Shown here: piece after piece, positions 24,590 to 44,310 of the stretch
How positions within the stretch are numbered: the stretch's first letter is position 1
Layout: each line of letters opens with the position of its first letter
Assembly: GCA_018398765.1 (NCBI GenBank)
Contig: JAHBMJ010005757.1
Span: forward strand, 15,001-74,245
Direction of reading: 5' to 3'
Length of the DNA: 59,245 bases
Source of the DNA: Chromera velia
Taxonomy: Eukaryota > Sar > Chromeraceae
Position numbers and translations under genes: made by a program
Notes under the pieces: generated by a model
What the model saw: the letters and a program-made list of their open reading frames with translations, nothing else
Database searches by the model: none
Told to the model about the DNA's origin: nothing

Positions 24590-25885
24590 ATGTCCACCGA
24601 ACTGGCGGCCGCTGTCACGCGAGAGCTGGAGACTCTCAACGGAGAGCTCCTCAGCGTCGTCGCCCAGGTAACGAACATGATCGGCGTGCTGAAGAACAGT
24701 GATACCCACTTGACTGGCACAGACAGTCCTGTGAGTGACACCGCTTCTCAGCTGCCCCCTCTTACAGCTGAGGCCCTTTCCCGCCTCCGCACATCGGTGC
24801 AAGACTCAAAAAGAACGTTTGAAAAAGAGTTGAAGGGAATCGCAGACATGTGCTATCAATGGGACATGAACTTTTGCTTCGTTGGGGACACTCAGCCCCC
24901 GGCTGACAATGCCATTTTCCAAAAGGTCCGCTCCTTCGAGGCTGTTTCTCCTGAGGAGCTGCACAACACCCTCTTGGGTTTCGTGGAATCGCCGGAAGAG
25001 AACAGAAAGAGGGAGGATCTCGCCCTTCTCCTTCATGTGGGCGCACAGGTAGACGGGTTGGCGGATTCGGGGACAGCTCTGATGACAGCAGTCGAGTACG
25101 GAAGTCTTGAGGGTGCAGAGATGCTGGTGGAGGCAGGGGCGGACTTGTGGGCCAGAGATCCTGACGGGCACATGGCCCTTCATCGGGCGTGCGAGTTTGA
25201 CGAACCCGAAATTGCCAAATTCCTTGTGGAGAAGGGGGCGTATGTCGATGCAGAGAACAAGAGGGATGAGAGACCGCTCCATATAGCAGCTGAGCATGGC
25301 CAAATAGATGTGATGGATCTGCTCATCTCAGAGGGGGCAAATGTTCACGCGAGAGATCTACAGTATGGAGATACCCCCCTCCATATTGCTGTGTCCTGCA
25401 ATCGGATAGAGGCGGTTCAATTCCTTCTGGACCGCGGTGCCTGCGTGGACATCACAAACAGATCCCTAAGCACTCCGCTCTACCGTACGCTTATTTCGGG
25501 GGCTGCCTTTAAAGAAGTTGCCCAGCTCCTCATTTCTCGTGGGGCAGACCCGAATGGATCTGGGGATTTGGGTTGCAGGTTCATTAATGAAGCGGCATTC
25601 CGTGGAGCTGCAGGTGTTTTTGAGGTTCTACTCGAGAGCGGAGCTGATATGCAGAGAAGAGATGTCAATGGTTTGACCATACTTCACTATGTTGCAAGGC
25701 CCCTCAGTTCAGACGAGCCGCAGGACATCGAAGAGAAGAAACTTCACATTGGAAAGCTTCTTGTTGCCACAGGCATCGACACCAACGCTCTGACAGACGA
25801 TAGCAACACGGCACAGGATTTGGCTGAGCAGCTGAGACCTGAACATTCGATACTGCGCAAGTGGTTTTCTGAGCTTACAGCTTAA
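24590..25885 (+). CDS. Intronless ankyrin-repeat protein
   Basis: A single open frame of 431 residues. Residues 1-100 are helical with heptad-like spacing (LETLNGELLSVVAQVTNMIG; SRLRTSVQDSKRTFEKELKG). From about residue 140 to 415 there are ankyrin repeats with usual signatures: GTALMTAVEYGSLEGAEMLV, GHMALHRACEFDEPEIAKFL, RPLHIAAEHGQIDVMDLL, TPLHIAVSCNRIEAVQFLL and so on. It probably binds a partner protein; no catalytic domain is seen. The absence of introns is notable among intron-dense neighbours, and it differs from the one-repeat-per-exon ankyrin array 5 kb away. The stop is followed directly by a strongly A+T-rich block. Confidence 0.88.
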   Translation: MSTELAAAVTRELETLNGELLSVVAQVTNMIGVLKNSDTHLTGTDSPVSDTASQLPPLTAEALSRLRTSVQDSKRTFEKELKGIADMCYQWDMNFCFVGDTQPPADNAIFQKVRSFEAVSPEELHNTLLGFVESPEENRKREDLALLLHVGAQVDGLADSGTALMTAVEYGSLEGAEMLVEAGADLWARDPDGHMALHRACEFDEPEIAKFLVEKGAYVDAENKRDERPLHIAAEHGQIDVMDLLISEGANVHARDLQYGDTPLHIAVSCNRIEAVQFLLDRGACVDITNRSLSTPLYRTLISGAAFKEVAQLLISRGADPNGSGDLGCRFINEAAFRGAAGVFEVLLESGADMQRRDVNGLTILHYVARPLSSDEPQDIEEKKLHIGKLLVATGIDTNALTDDSNTAQDLAEQLRPEHSILRKWFSELTA

Positions 25886-26760
25886 CTTCAGTATCGTGAT
25901 CAAAATTTTAATTCAGGAAAAGGCTTGAATGATCTTCAATTAACCTACTGTTACTAAATCTGTGAAAAACAACTTTATGAAAAGCAATGTTCTTCCGCAT
26001 CTCTCTCTGACGGTAGTCCAGCTTGTTTTGTATATTTATTTGTTTTATATTAGGTTCTATATATTTAACACAGCAGGAACCGGATGTTAAGAGAATAATT
26101 AAGAAGACAACAAGCTAAAAAAGAGCTCTCAGTCAATATTATAAAAAAATAGATAAACATATCGGTAAAAACCGATTTTAGAAGTATTTTCTCCCCATTT
26201 GTGCCTAAAGGCGAGCGTAAAGGGGGTGACGCTGAAAAAACAAACCTGCAAGCAGTGGTGATACCTAAACTTTGAATTGAATATAGCGGGAAGGCTAAAG
26301 GATAAAACTAGAGATAAAACAAAACAATTACTCAATAAATGAATTATGAATCAATCAAATAGAAAGTTGGGCTCTAAGGCTTTTAGTTAGATTTTTATTC
26401 TACTAATATCTACACCTAAACGTACACTCAGCTCAAACTTCAAAATCATTACTAGAATCATTAAAACTCATTATGCAAATTCTAGATCAAATTGAAGCTG
26501 ACCTTCTACATAGCATTCTCCAGAGCATTCTATAAGTAAAACTAATTTAGCCATAATGTTACAAATTGTAATAAACTGTAGAATGTATAAAATTTAAAGT
26601 AACTCCAAGAAAAACAGTTGAACATTAGATGTGTAAGTGCATTGACATCAAAATTCACTTAAAACTTTATCAAATCAAATCAAGCTATTAAAGAACTACT
26701 TTATTTTTGGGTATCCTACTTACAGAAATAGACTCTTTGGTCAGAGGCACAGTTACACGC
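25886..26760. other. A+T-rich convergent intergenic block
   Basis: Abrupt change to A+T-rich sequence after the ankyrin stop, ending near 26740 where coding-like composition returns. Many stops in all six frames; no gene or RNA recognised. It probably contains both 3' ends of the convergent genes. Confidence 0.8.
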
Positions 26761-34962
<8,202 letters not shown>

Positions 34963-36317
34963 TGTGAGTAGATAGAGAACTAGTGGGTTCTTGAGCTAGA
35001 TAGGAAAGACCAGAAAGGATTGACTGCCTTCTTAATTGCAGATTCAAGGGAAAAGAACAACCGGATTTAAACTTCCTTCCATGCGGGCCGTAGACGGCCC
35101 TTTGGTCACTTCTGTTGTTCGTCCTCTTCCCTTTTTGGCGTCTCAAGGGCAGTGCTCCGTCTTCTTTCCGAATTCACTTCACCGTCGGTAATTGCACGGA
35201 GAGCTGGCATCATTGAAGTCAGTGTGTAATGAGAGAGGGGGGCGTCACAGGTTATAGATTCTAATATGTACGTACAGAACCGTGAAGTTAAAGTCGATCT
35301 GCATCATTGTCATCCATGCACGGATGCTGCGCATGCATGCATGCGTATATGTTTTTACTTTTTTCGCACGTTTTGCGCGCGCTCTACATGCATGAACAGC
35401 GTTGCACGAAGCTGCCGGGGTGATGGTGCTCATCTTCATGGCTCCCCTTGCACATCGAAAAGAGCCCTGCGTCTGTTGATTCTTTTCTATAGTAACGCGA
35501 GTAGTGGCAACGGTACATAGTGGGCCTCCGTGGGTGATGTCCCTCCAACCTACTATGCTGAGGCCGATTGCAGCCGATTGAAAAATCAGCATACTTCACA
35601 ACTATTCATAACCTACAAAACCAAAGATAACTAAAGATAACTACAGATCAACTGAAGCACCACTCGCTGAGTACAGCGTTGCATTATACGTTATATTACG
35701 TTATATCAAATATTTCTACTATTCTCAACACTGTTCAACCCATTTACGTATCTATAAGCTGTGCAATAGCTACATATCAGAGCCTAAAATATCTAAAAAA
35801 TTAGTAAAAATATCCTAAAATAAGTTGTCACTCAAACCGCTCCTACCGGTCTTGTTAGCCTTGCACGTTTAAAATCTTTATTAAATCGACTTAAATCGAC
35901 TCAAAATTTTGCTGTCATTACCTCATTTTCCTGATATTCCTATATGTTTGCAAACTAAGTATTTGCACATCCAGACCAACTTTTTTTAGTATGTTGTTTT
36001 GCTATATGTTCTCTGGTTGGTTCTAAAAGAAATCTTTGAGAATCAATATGGGCAAAACCACATATAAAAAACATATAGAAACAATATATTATAAAAAAAA
36101 GAAAAAAAAAATGGAGAGACTAGAAGTAAGTAGAAGTGCAATCATAGGTGAAATAATAGATTAGTTGTATCCAATTATCACATATATGTATAAGACATGA
36201 ATCTATATCCATTAAATATACTGTACACGTAACAAAGCCTATAGAACAAAGCCCATGTCACTCCATGAAGGTTTCTATGCAGCATTCAAAAATACATCCG
36301 ACAGACTTCAGGTTGAA
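34963..36317. other. Intergenic: promoter side, then A+T-rich block
   Basis: The left part (to about 35580) is upstream of the coiled-coil gene and holds a GCATGCATGCATGCG cluster near 35330. From about 35590 to 36300 the sequence is strongly A+T-rich with no usable frame and abuts the stop of the F-box-like gene at 36318. Confidence 0.75.
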
Positions 36318-37727
36318 TTAGCGGAAAAAACTGTCCTGCGGACCGTGGAAGAGTTGTTTTGTTGAAGGCGGCTCCTGTTCTGCCAGCAACAGACCCCCAA
36401 CGTACTCTGGAAAGTCATGCTGATGGACCAGGTATTCCTTTGTGTAAACTGGTGGGAAAGAATGGCACCTGTGCGGCAACTCAGGCTCTGGTGGTGCAGG
36501 TGCACACTTTTTCCAAGCGCCCAGTCCGTCCGCAGACTCTACTGCTGCCCTGAATTCCTTCCCGCGGGGATGCAAGTCAGCTATCGCGCCCGCCATTTGA
36601 CGTCGCTCCGCGTCGGCCCTTTCTTTTGGGGACTCTGGATAGGGGACCGGCGAGACCGTTGGCGCGGTTTGGTCAAGGAGCGACACTGGCAGGGGGCGCT
36701 GCGTGAGGACTAGGTCCACCAGTTCGGCTCCCCAGATGAGGAGCTCCATGTTTTGGGGGCCGTAGTAGAAGCTGCCGTTGGTGATCGCAACGCCAAAACT
36801 CCAGGCTGCTGCTGCAGTGACGTGCCAGCCTGACCAAGCATCGTGGAAGGAGAGGAAGCCACGACGGTCATTGAAGCCGAGCTTGCGATACTGAGGGGGG
36901 TTTCGATCCGTAGGGTTAGAAGCATCAGATTCTTCTCCCCCCCACGGAAAGTCAGGATCGTCTTCACGCTCCTCTGAGTCGACGTATCCTTCTTCCGCAA
37001 GATGGGGAAAGAAAAAAAGGGAATTCCCCCCTATAGCTCCCTGCATCGATAAAATACAGGGTGTAGACGGGTCTGTTAGCTCGAGGAATGCGAAGCGAAG
37101 CGCATCCTCGAGCTCCAAGGCGATTGGGGTAAGCGAAGGGCGCGACCCATCTCCAGCATCGAATACAGCGTCGAATGGGAACGTGGCTTTGAAGGTGATG
37201 ATGCCGAGCTTCTGGAGGATCCCGGGCACGTCGCGGAAGCATCTGTTGAGACAAGGGAAGATGCCGGCACCGTGGTCCCAAATGCGGGAAGGTTGGCTGA
37301 AACGCGGGAAGATGAGGGCGACATCGTAATCCAGATATCCCTTTGCACCTCGATGACGCGCTTCGTTCACCGCAGCTGCATAAGTCACCCGGGCTTTGAG
37401 CCGGGGGAACACTCCCGAGCCCACACAGGCACTGCCATTGGCGGCGAAGTGTGCCAGCCTCCACGCAGCAAGCCGCTTACGGCTTTCAACGAATCGCTCC
37501 GTATCTGGAAGATGGCCGTCGCCGATTTCAAAGTCTGGATCGCTGTCACAGGCACCATAGAGAGCGTCGTAGGCAGTGTCATCAAAATATCGGTTGGCAG
37601 CCAGCTTGTAGAGGGAAGAGGATGAAAAGGACAGACGGACGAACTCTGCTGGTGCATACTTGCACACGAGCAGCCAGACTTGAGGAGGGAAGACTGTACT
37701 GGAATGGGAAGCCATGTCAGACTGCAT
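36318..37727 (-). CDS. Intronless F-box-like protein
   Basis: Single open frame of 469 residues; a second Met (MASHSSTVF) four codons in, at 37715, is also a possible start. The N terminus FPPQVWLLVCKYAPAEFVRL followed by SFSSSSLYKLA matches the F-box pattern (LPxExWLxIxxxLxxxDLxxLxxVSRxL), which would bind SKP1 in an SCF ubiquitin ligase. The rest has no repeat or domain I recognise. It includes an acidic stretch (EEREDDPDFPWGGEESD) and aromatic-rich segments. It is divergent from the dioxygenase gene, shares its upstream zone, and has an A+T block directly after the stop. The F-box call rests on one motif. Confidence 0.75.
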   Translation of the reverse strand: MQSDMASHSSTVFPPQVWLLVCKYAPAEFVRLSFSSSSLYKLAANRYFDDTAYDALYGACDSDPDFEIGDGHLPDTERFVESRKRLAAWRLAHFAANGSACVGSGVFPRLKARVTYAAAVNEARHRGAKGYLDYDVALIFPRFSQPSRIWDHGAGIFPCLNRCFRDVPGILQKLGIITFKATFPFDAVFDAGDGSRPSLTPIALELEDALRFAFLELTDPSTPCILSMQGAIGGNSLFFFPHLAEEGYVDSEEREDDPDFPWGGEESDASNPTDRNPPQYRKLGFNDRRGFLSFHDAWSGWHVTAAAAWSFGVAITNGSFYYGPQNMELLIWGAELVDLVLTQRPLPVSLLDQTAPTVSPVPYPESPKERADAERRQMAGAIADLHPRGKEFRAAVESADGLGAWKKCAPAPPEPELPHRCHSFPPVYTKEYLVHQHDFPEYVGGLLLAEQEPPSTKQLFHGPQDSFFR

Positions 37728-38407
37728 GATTTATAATCTGTTTGTTCAGACTGTATGGAGAGACTAAATGGGACTTGTTGGAAAGCAGAGCAGATGCCTT
37801 TCTTCAGATCGAGGAAATCAACTGCGAGCCAATTCTTAAATTCTGAGATGACGTCCCGGTTCATCTGAATTTCGAAGTTTCGGTGTCATCACAATTCTTG
37901 CAAGTCTCGATATCAGTGGCATGTGAATACATGCAGCTAATTCCAATTTGCGCGGTACGCGTGCAAATCGGTCGCGGACGGTTCGCCCCATGCAGATAAA
38001 CTTTCGCGCGATCGCGCGGAGCGCTCTTGGTGCGGAGGTGCCCAATTAATTTGGTAAGTGCCCCCCGCTTCGCTTTCCGGGGCCATGATCGACGCGCCTC
38101 CGACGTCGACGCGTCGTTGAGCTCAGCTGCTTCCACCAGCGGGTGAAAGAAGCTCAGACTCATTCCAGCGCCCATCTGCTCGTTAGACTGAAACTACAAC
38201 TTCAGCTAGACCACCCCAAACTGCTGCAGCTTCACGACAGACACAACTGCGCTGTACAAGCTCCTCAATTAAGGAAGACGTCTGAGGAGACGAAAGACTA
38301 GCCGTCTCCGAACTCCTTCCAAGGTCGCCTGCTGGAAGAAGAGACTTCAGCGGAAGAGAGTCTGCAGGGAAGAAAGTGGTCTCACGTGAGAAAGCGTTTG
38401 TGAGAGA
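37728..38407. promoter_or_regulatory. Divergent promoter zone with CGCG palindrome
   Basis: Between two divergent starts. At about 38003-38025 lies TTCGCGCGATCGCGCGGAGC, a near-perfect CpG palindrome ending in CGCGCGGAGC. The same decamer occurs at about 56509-56518 in the other divergent zone. Function inferred. Confidence 0.5.
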
Positions 38408-40913
38408 ATGGAGGGATTCCAGCCGTTCAACTTCTTCAAGTTGGTGGAGGAGTTGAAGGAGAAGGGAGAGCTTCAACCACCAGTCGGTCAGTCAGAAGCA
38501 AAGGAGGGAAGGTTCTTGAGGAAGAGCGATGGTGCAAAGTATGGAAAAGAAAGGAAGGACACACGCTTGCTTGATCAAGATGACCCAAGTGCCTGCAGTG
38601 GGGGGGGGCTCGAGAGGCAGGCAGGTTCCCAAGATGTTGTAGGTCTGATGGAAGGATTGAAGGGGTCGTGAGAAGCAACGCAGAGAGAACTTCGTACCTG
38701 GAAGGCAGAGAAGAAGGGGCAGACAGGATCAAGAGGGAAGGGGAAGGAGAAGGAGAAGGAGACTTGGGCGGGACAGACAACGGAGAAGGAAGGAGCAGGG
38801 GACAAGAAGATTGCCGTAATCGGAGGTCAGGCTTACAAGGAAGGTGTTTGGAGAGAAGCGCACTTGGTCAGCAAGGGAAACAGAGGGTCAGGTCAGAAAG
38901 AGGGAAGGACCAAGAATATATATGGCACTGTGGGACAAAGGGGGAAGGGAAAAGCAAACTGTGAAGGATGATAGACTGTGAGAAAGAACTGATTAGTGGG
39001 AGAGGAGTGACCCTGCCTCCCGTTCAAATGGAGTCATGTGCGTGCGTCAGAGAATAAGGAGGGATCCCGTTGAGGAAACTGTCTGAGCAGACTGAACACC
39101 AGACATGCGGGAGGGTGGACAGCTTTAGTGACCCCCTCACCTTCTGACTGTCTGACGAGCTCTTTTGAAAGGCTGCCCAACCGACGACTGGCACAGGACA
39201 CGCAGATAGACAGGCAGAAGTGTTTTTTTTGTTGCATGTGTTTGCCTGCCTGCCTGCCTGCCTGCCTGCGTTTGCAGGAAACAAGCTTTTGTTCTCCAAG
39301 GGCGAATTCAAAGTCATGGTTGTAGGCGGTCAGTCAGTAAGTCAGGAATTGAAGTTCGCGAGGTCCTGCAGGGCATGCAGATTCTCTTGTTCAAGTTTCA
39401 TCCTTCCTTCTTGTGAGCACTTTCGGATCTTTCTATGCGATCAACTGTCTGCTCTTTCCGCCATGCACTGTGTTGTTTCATTCACCCTTCCTTTTCACAT
39501 CCATCCATCATCAGCCCAGAAAGAATTCTGTGTGCAGGAAGGAAAGATCCATTCATCTCGCCCCCCCCCCTTTCTTGGCTTTTCCCCCGTGGTTTGTCTC
39601 TCCGCAGCCTTACCCACCTTCCTTGTCCCATCCGCCCACCCGCTCTCACTCTCACTCTCACTCTCTCTGAGTCCATTCCCCCCCCCCTCCTGCCACCCAC
39701 TTCGCTTGCAGGTCCAAACACGCGGACAGACTTCCACTGGGAGTGCGGGGAGGAGTGGTTCTTCCAGATCCAGGGCAAACTCCGTCTGAGAACGAAGAAG
39801 AAGGAGGACGCACCGATAGAAGACATCATCCTCACGGACGGGGATATGTACCTCCTCCCCCCGAGAGTGTACCACAGCCCTCAGGTAGGTCTGTCTGTCT
39901 GTCTGTCTGTCTGTCATTCGCTTTATTTGACTCTCTGCCCTCCTGTCTGTCAGCCTGTCTGTCTGTCTCTCTGTCTGTGCGTGGGTCTGTCTTCTGTCTG
40001 TCTTTCTTTCACGGGTGCATGGATGGGTGTAGAGAGAGATGTGTTTGTCATTCACGGTCCCAAAGGAGCGAGACTGAGGAATAGGACTTGGAGATGGAAA
40101 ACATAATCAGGGACTGTCTTCCTTGTTTTTTCCTTCCTTCGTTTCTCAGTGAGACGATCAGTCAGTCATTCACTAACTCCATTCCGTTCACTGACAGACA
40201 CCCCACTGAGCAGAGAGGGGAGTTTCCTGGTGAGACGAGAGGAGAGGAGAGTAGACTTCTCCCATGCTGGGGATCGAGAACGATGCTCGTTTTTCCCCCC
40301 TCCTTCCCTGCCTCCCTCCCTGTCTCCCTCTATTAATGTGCCAATAAGTCGTGAAAGAGATCGAACACCCACTGAGAAGTTTTTTGCTGTGTTTCCACGT
40401 GTGTGAGGGAAGGAAGGAGGCGAGTGTGGGCGACTGTTTGACTGATCGATGATGGGTGCAGCGAGAGGAGGGAAGTGTTGGCATCGTCATCGAGAGGGAG
40501 TATGCATTCATTTTCACAAAAATTCTGTATGAAGATGAATGCATAGATTGTTTGACTGATCGATGATGGGTGCAGCGAGAGGAGGGAAGTGTTGGCATCG
40601 TCATCGAGAGGGAGAGAGGAGCACAAGAGGTGAGTGCCAGCTGCATCAATGACAAGGGGGGTGGCCTTGGTATCAACTGTTTTTCCTTCTTCCGTGCCAT
40701 CTCTCTCCTTTCTTCCCCCTCTTCTCTTTCTCTCCGGCTCCTCTTTCTCTCTCTTTATTGCTCTCTCTCGATCTGTCTGTTTCCCTCCCGGCTCCCTGTC
40801 GCTTTGTCCCTCTGCTGCTGTGTGAAAAGAGTGAGTGACTCTCTTTTTGAGTCTCTCTCACTCCCCCTCTCCCTCCCTCTCTCTCTGTGTGTGTGTGTGT
40901 GCGTGTGTGTGTG

Positions 40914-40975
<62 letters not shown>

Positions 40976-40976
40976 T

Positions 40977-41068
<92 letters not shown>

Positions 41069-41524
41069 CGATGTGTGTGTCGTGTCCCCTCGCTCCCTTT
41101 GCAGGACCACGACAAGCTCTGCTGGTTCTGCCAGGACTGTGGACAGAAACTCTACGAGGAGACCTTTCACTGCACTGACCTCGGTCAGCTGGCTGGCCTT
41201 TCATTCGGGGGTTGAAGTAGCTAGGTGTTTTCTGCATGGTTTCCTTACGACTGAGACAGAAAAGACAATGTTGTTGTGTGCGTCAGGAGGACGCGCATGA
41301 GGCACCGACACACATTTGTTGTGTGACAGTGTAGTTTCTCTCTCTGAATTCGATCAGAGTATCCGGCCCGCCGTCAACACACATTTGCTTCCCGTTTCTG
41401 CCTGTTCTTCTGATATGAATCTGCGTTTGCAGGTTCGCAGTTGGCTCCGGTGATCAAGAAATACTACAGTGATGAAAAATTGCGAACATGCAAAGCATGT
41501 GGATGGGTAGAGCCGGCACCGTAA
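38408..41524 (+). CDS. HAAO: 3-hydroxyanthranilate 3,4-dioxygenase
   Basis: Six exons in phase: 38408-38486, 39278-39328, 39712-39884, 40576-40629, 41105-41183 and 41433-41524, giving about 175 residues, the usual length of the single-cupin form. The enzyme opens 3-hydroxyanthranilate to the quinolinate precursor in the kynurenine route to NAD. The N terminus ([18 protein letters not shown]) and [20 protein letters not shown] match the family. Iron ligands lie in [12 protein letters not shown] (His, Glu) and RVYHSPQ (His). The C terminus has two Cys pairs (CQDC and CKAC), the rubredoxin-like iron site of bacterial and fungal forms that is absent from animal enzymes. Exon 4 has a partial upstream duplicate (copy at 40460-40500). 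Function is high confidence; cytosolic location is inferred from lack of a targeting sequence. Confidence 0.93.
40432..40614. repeat. 45-bp palindromic insert between two copies of a splice acceptor and exon start (HAAO exon 4)
   Basis: 69-bp copies at 40432-40500 and 40546-40614 differ at one base. Each has the branch/acceptor region (GATGGGTGCAG) and 39 bases of exon 4. The 45-bp insert 40501-40545 has 16-bp inverted ends with one mismatch (TATGCATTCATTTTCA / TGAAGATGAATGCATA) and carries ATTCTGTATG at 40522-40531. Only the second copy keeps a proper donor, after 40629. Confidence 0.9.
40886..41068. repeat. (GT)n/(CT)n microsatellite
   Basis: About 180 bases of GT tracts broken by CT tracts in HAAO intron 5. 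Confidence 0.95.
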
Positions 41525-42891
41525 CTGTAATCTTTAAAAAGCTTTAAAAGTTACTTTAAAAATGCTTTTTGAGTATGCGTAAAGGTATTTGTCATATTAA
41601 TATTATACTAGCTTTCGTTAGTAGTTACACTTGTAGATCAAAATTTTCATAGTTTTAAGAGCGTAGACAAGAGGGTTTATACCCCCGTATACCCTAGTGT
41701 TTCATACATAGCCCGCTACCATCCGACTGTGCAGCACCGTTAATAAAACTTGAACTCTTTTGGCGCTTATACGCTTTATTATAAGTCAGTTGGTTTATGC
41801 ACAATCAGCTAGGGTTGCTGTATTGTACTTGGATGTACTATCCGATGTAGTCCATCTATCTGATTCACTTCTTCAACTACTTTGCTATATGCTTGCAGAT
41901 CAATACACCAATTAATTCTCGTGTATTGCTGCACGTACATGTAGACGTGGCCCTTGGCTTTCTGTATCGACGAATTTAATTATTTCTTGCTGAGCATGCA
42001 CGTATTGCTCAATCAATTCGTCGTTGAATTCGAGGACATGCCATGGTCGAAGCCTATGACTCAATGCGCACCCATGCACTGTGATCTTATTGTATGGATC
42101 GACCAGATACCATTAGGCTAATATCTTAGAGTCTCGTCAACCGTCACCTTTGTCTACTGTTCTCAGGTTTCACAAAAAGAAAAAAAAATAGATGTATACA
42201 GAAGGTCTTTTTGAGATTCACATACCACCTCTCGTACCACCTGAGTGGAGGTAAGCTCTGGAGGTAAGCTATAAAGAAAGAAAAATCAAAAAAAAAAATT
42301 AAGTAGTTTGAATAATAAACGGAGTGAGACTGAGTGACGGTCTCTAGAAAATATCTAAAATAACTAGTCTAGAGAGGAGATGAAAACGTATCTGCCGCGT
42401 CGTACCGCATCGGTAGCCAGCTGCTGGGTTTCAGCTAATATCAGTGTAGTGCAAGTATGTGACCTTTGTGGATATCTGTGGATTCATTAGCGTTTCGCAT
42501 TTCGGTACTACGGCGGGCTGCTACGGCGGGCATTTTATATAAACTTTTTGAAATATTAAGAAAAAATCTAGATTTTTGGTGGGACCACCCCATTGTGATA
42601 TGCCGGAAGTGATAGATGTTTCTGAGTCTATATATATTTGAACCAAAACTAAGATTCCTTGGTTCCTAAACTTATATACCATGTTTATGACGCGTGTTCT
42701 GTGCATGGCTTGGAGCTTCTAGAGCCTGGGATCAGTATATATGTGGCGGCGCACAATAGGCCTAAAAATTAGGCCAAAATATAGGCGTACCCTTTTTAGG
42801 CTGTCCTGGCCGGGGCATGAAAGGTATGGTCTTAGTGACCAAGGAATGTTAGTTTGGGTCCAATTGAACTTGAGTTCAATTTAACTGACTT
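41525..42891. other. A+T-rich 3' intergenic block
   Basis: Composition changes to A+T-rich directly after the HAAO stop. No coding frame with credible residues; the 61-codon minus frame at 42521-42706 shows no domain. Short palindromes occur (for example AGGCCTAAAAATTAGGCC near 42759). Confidence 0.75.
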
Positions 42892-44310
42892 ATCTCTTCT
42901 CGATCTCTTCTCGATTTCCCCTCGATCCCCTCTCGATCTCCTCTCAATCTCCTCTTAATCTCCTCTCAATCTCCTTTCAATCTCCTCTCGATCTCTTCTC
43001 GATCTCCTCTCGATCTCCTCTCAATCTCCTCTCGATCTCCTTTTGATCTTCTCTCGATCTCTTCTTCATTTCCTCTCGATCTCCTCTCAATTTGCTCTCG
43101 ATCTCCTCTTGATCTGCTCTCGATCTCCTCTTGATCTCCTCTTGTTCTCCTCTTCATTTCCTCTCAATCTGCTCTTTATCTCCTCTCGATCTCCTCTCAA
43201 TCTGCTCTCAATCTCCTCTTGATCTGCTCTCAATCTCCTCTTATTCTCCTCCTGATCTCCTCTCGATCTACTCTAAGACTTGCGATTTACTCTCGATCTC
43301 CTCTTGACTAGCCTCTTGATCTCCTCTCGATCTCCTCTCAATCTCCTCTTGACCTGCTTTTGATCTCCTCTCGATTTGCTCTCGATCTGCTCTCGATGTC
43401 CCCTTGATCTCTTCTTGATCTTTTCTCGATCTCCTCTCAATCTCCTCTTGATTTGCTCTCAATCTAATATCGATCTGCTCTCGATCTCCTCTCCATCTCC
43501 TCTTGATCTGCTCTCAATCTCCTCTTGATCTCCTCTTGATCTCCTCTCGATCTCCTCTTGATTTCCTTTCGATCTCCTCTCGATCCCCTCTCGATCTGCT
43601 CTCGATCTGCTTTCACGATCTGCTCTTGATCTCCTCTCGATTTCCTCTTGATTTCCTTTCGATCTCTTCTCGATCTCCTCTCGATCTCTTCTTCATTTCC
43701 TCTCGATCTCCTCTCAATTTGCTCTTGATCTCCTCTTGATCTGCTCTCGATCTCCTCTCGATCTCCTCTTGTTCTCCTCTTGATCTGCTCTCAATCTGCT
43801 CTTCATCTCCTCTCGATCTCCTGTCCATCTCCTGTTGATCTCCTCTCGATCTCCTCTCGATCTCCTTTCGATCTCCTTTCGATCTTCTTTCGATCTCCTC
43901 TCGATCTTCGGTCTCTCGTTCTCCTCTCCATCTCCTCTCAATCTCCTCTTGATCTCCTCTCGATCTCCTCTCTATCTCTTCTTGATCTGCTCTCGATCTC
44001 CTTTCAATCTGCTCTCACGATCTGCTCTTGATCTCTTCTTAATCTGCTCTCAATCTCCTCTTAATTTGCTCTTGATCTGCTCTCGATCTCCTCTTGATCT
44101 GCTCTCGATCTCCTCTCGATTTGCTCTCAATCTGCTCTTGATCTCTTCTCGATCTGCTCTTGATCTGCTCTCGATCTCTTCTAGCTACTTCTAGCTCGAT
44201 CTCCTCTTGATCTCCTCTCAATCTGCTCTCGATCTCGTTTCGATCCTTTCTCAATCTTCTCTCGATCTCCTCTCGATTTTCTCTCGATATCTCCTCTCGA
44301 TCTCCTCTCA
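42892..44310. repeat. 11-bp minisatellite, unit TCGATCTCCTC
   Basis: About 1.4 kb of tandem, diverged 11-mers (TCGATCTCCTC with variants such as TTGATCTGCTC and TCAATCTCCTC). Because 11 is not a multiple of 3, every frame of a strand gives the same 11-residue period: Arg/Glu/Asp-rich on the minus strand and Ser/Leu-rich on the plus strand. Many frames stay open, so the frames here are repeat artefacts. It is placed between the 3' ends of two convergent genes. Confidence 0.95.

Noticed and set aside
40673-41300. Cys/Val and His/Thr repeat frames
   Set aside because: Translations of GT/CA tracts in HAAO intron 5.
42892-44310. CRISPR-like array
   Set aside because: Contiguous short tandem units with no spacers, in a eukaryotic context.
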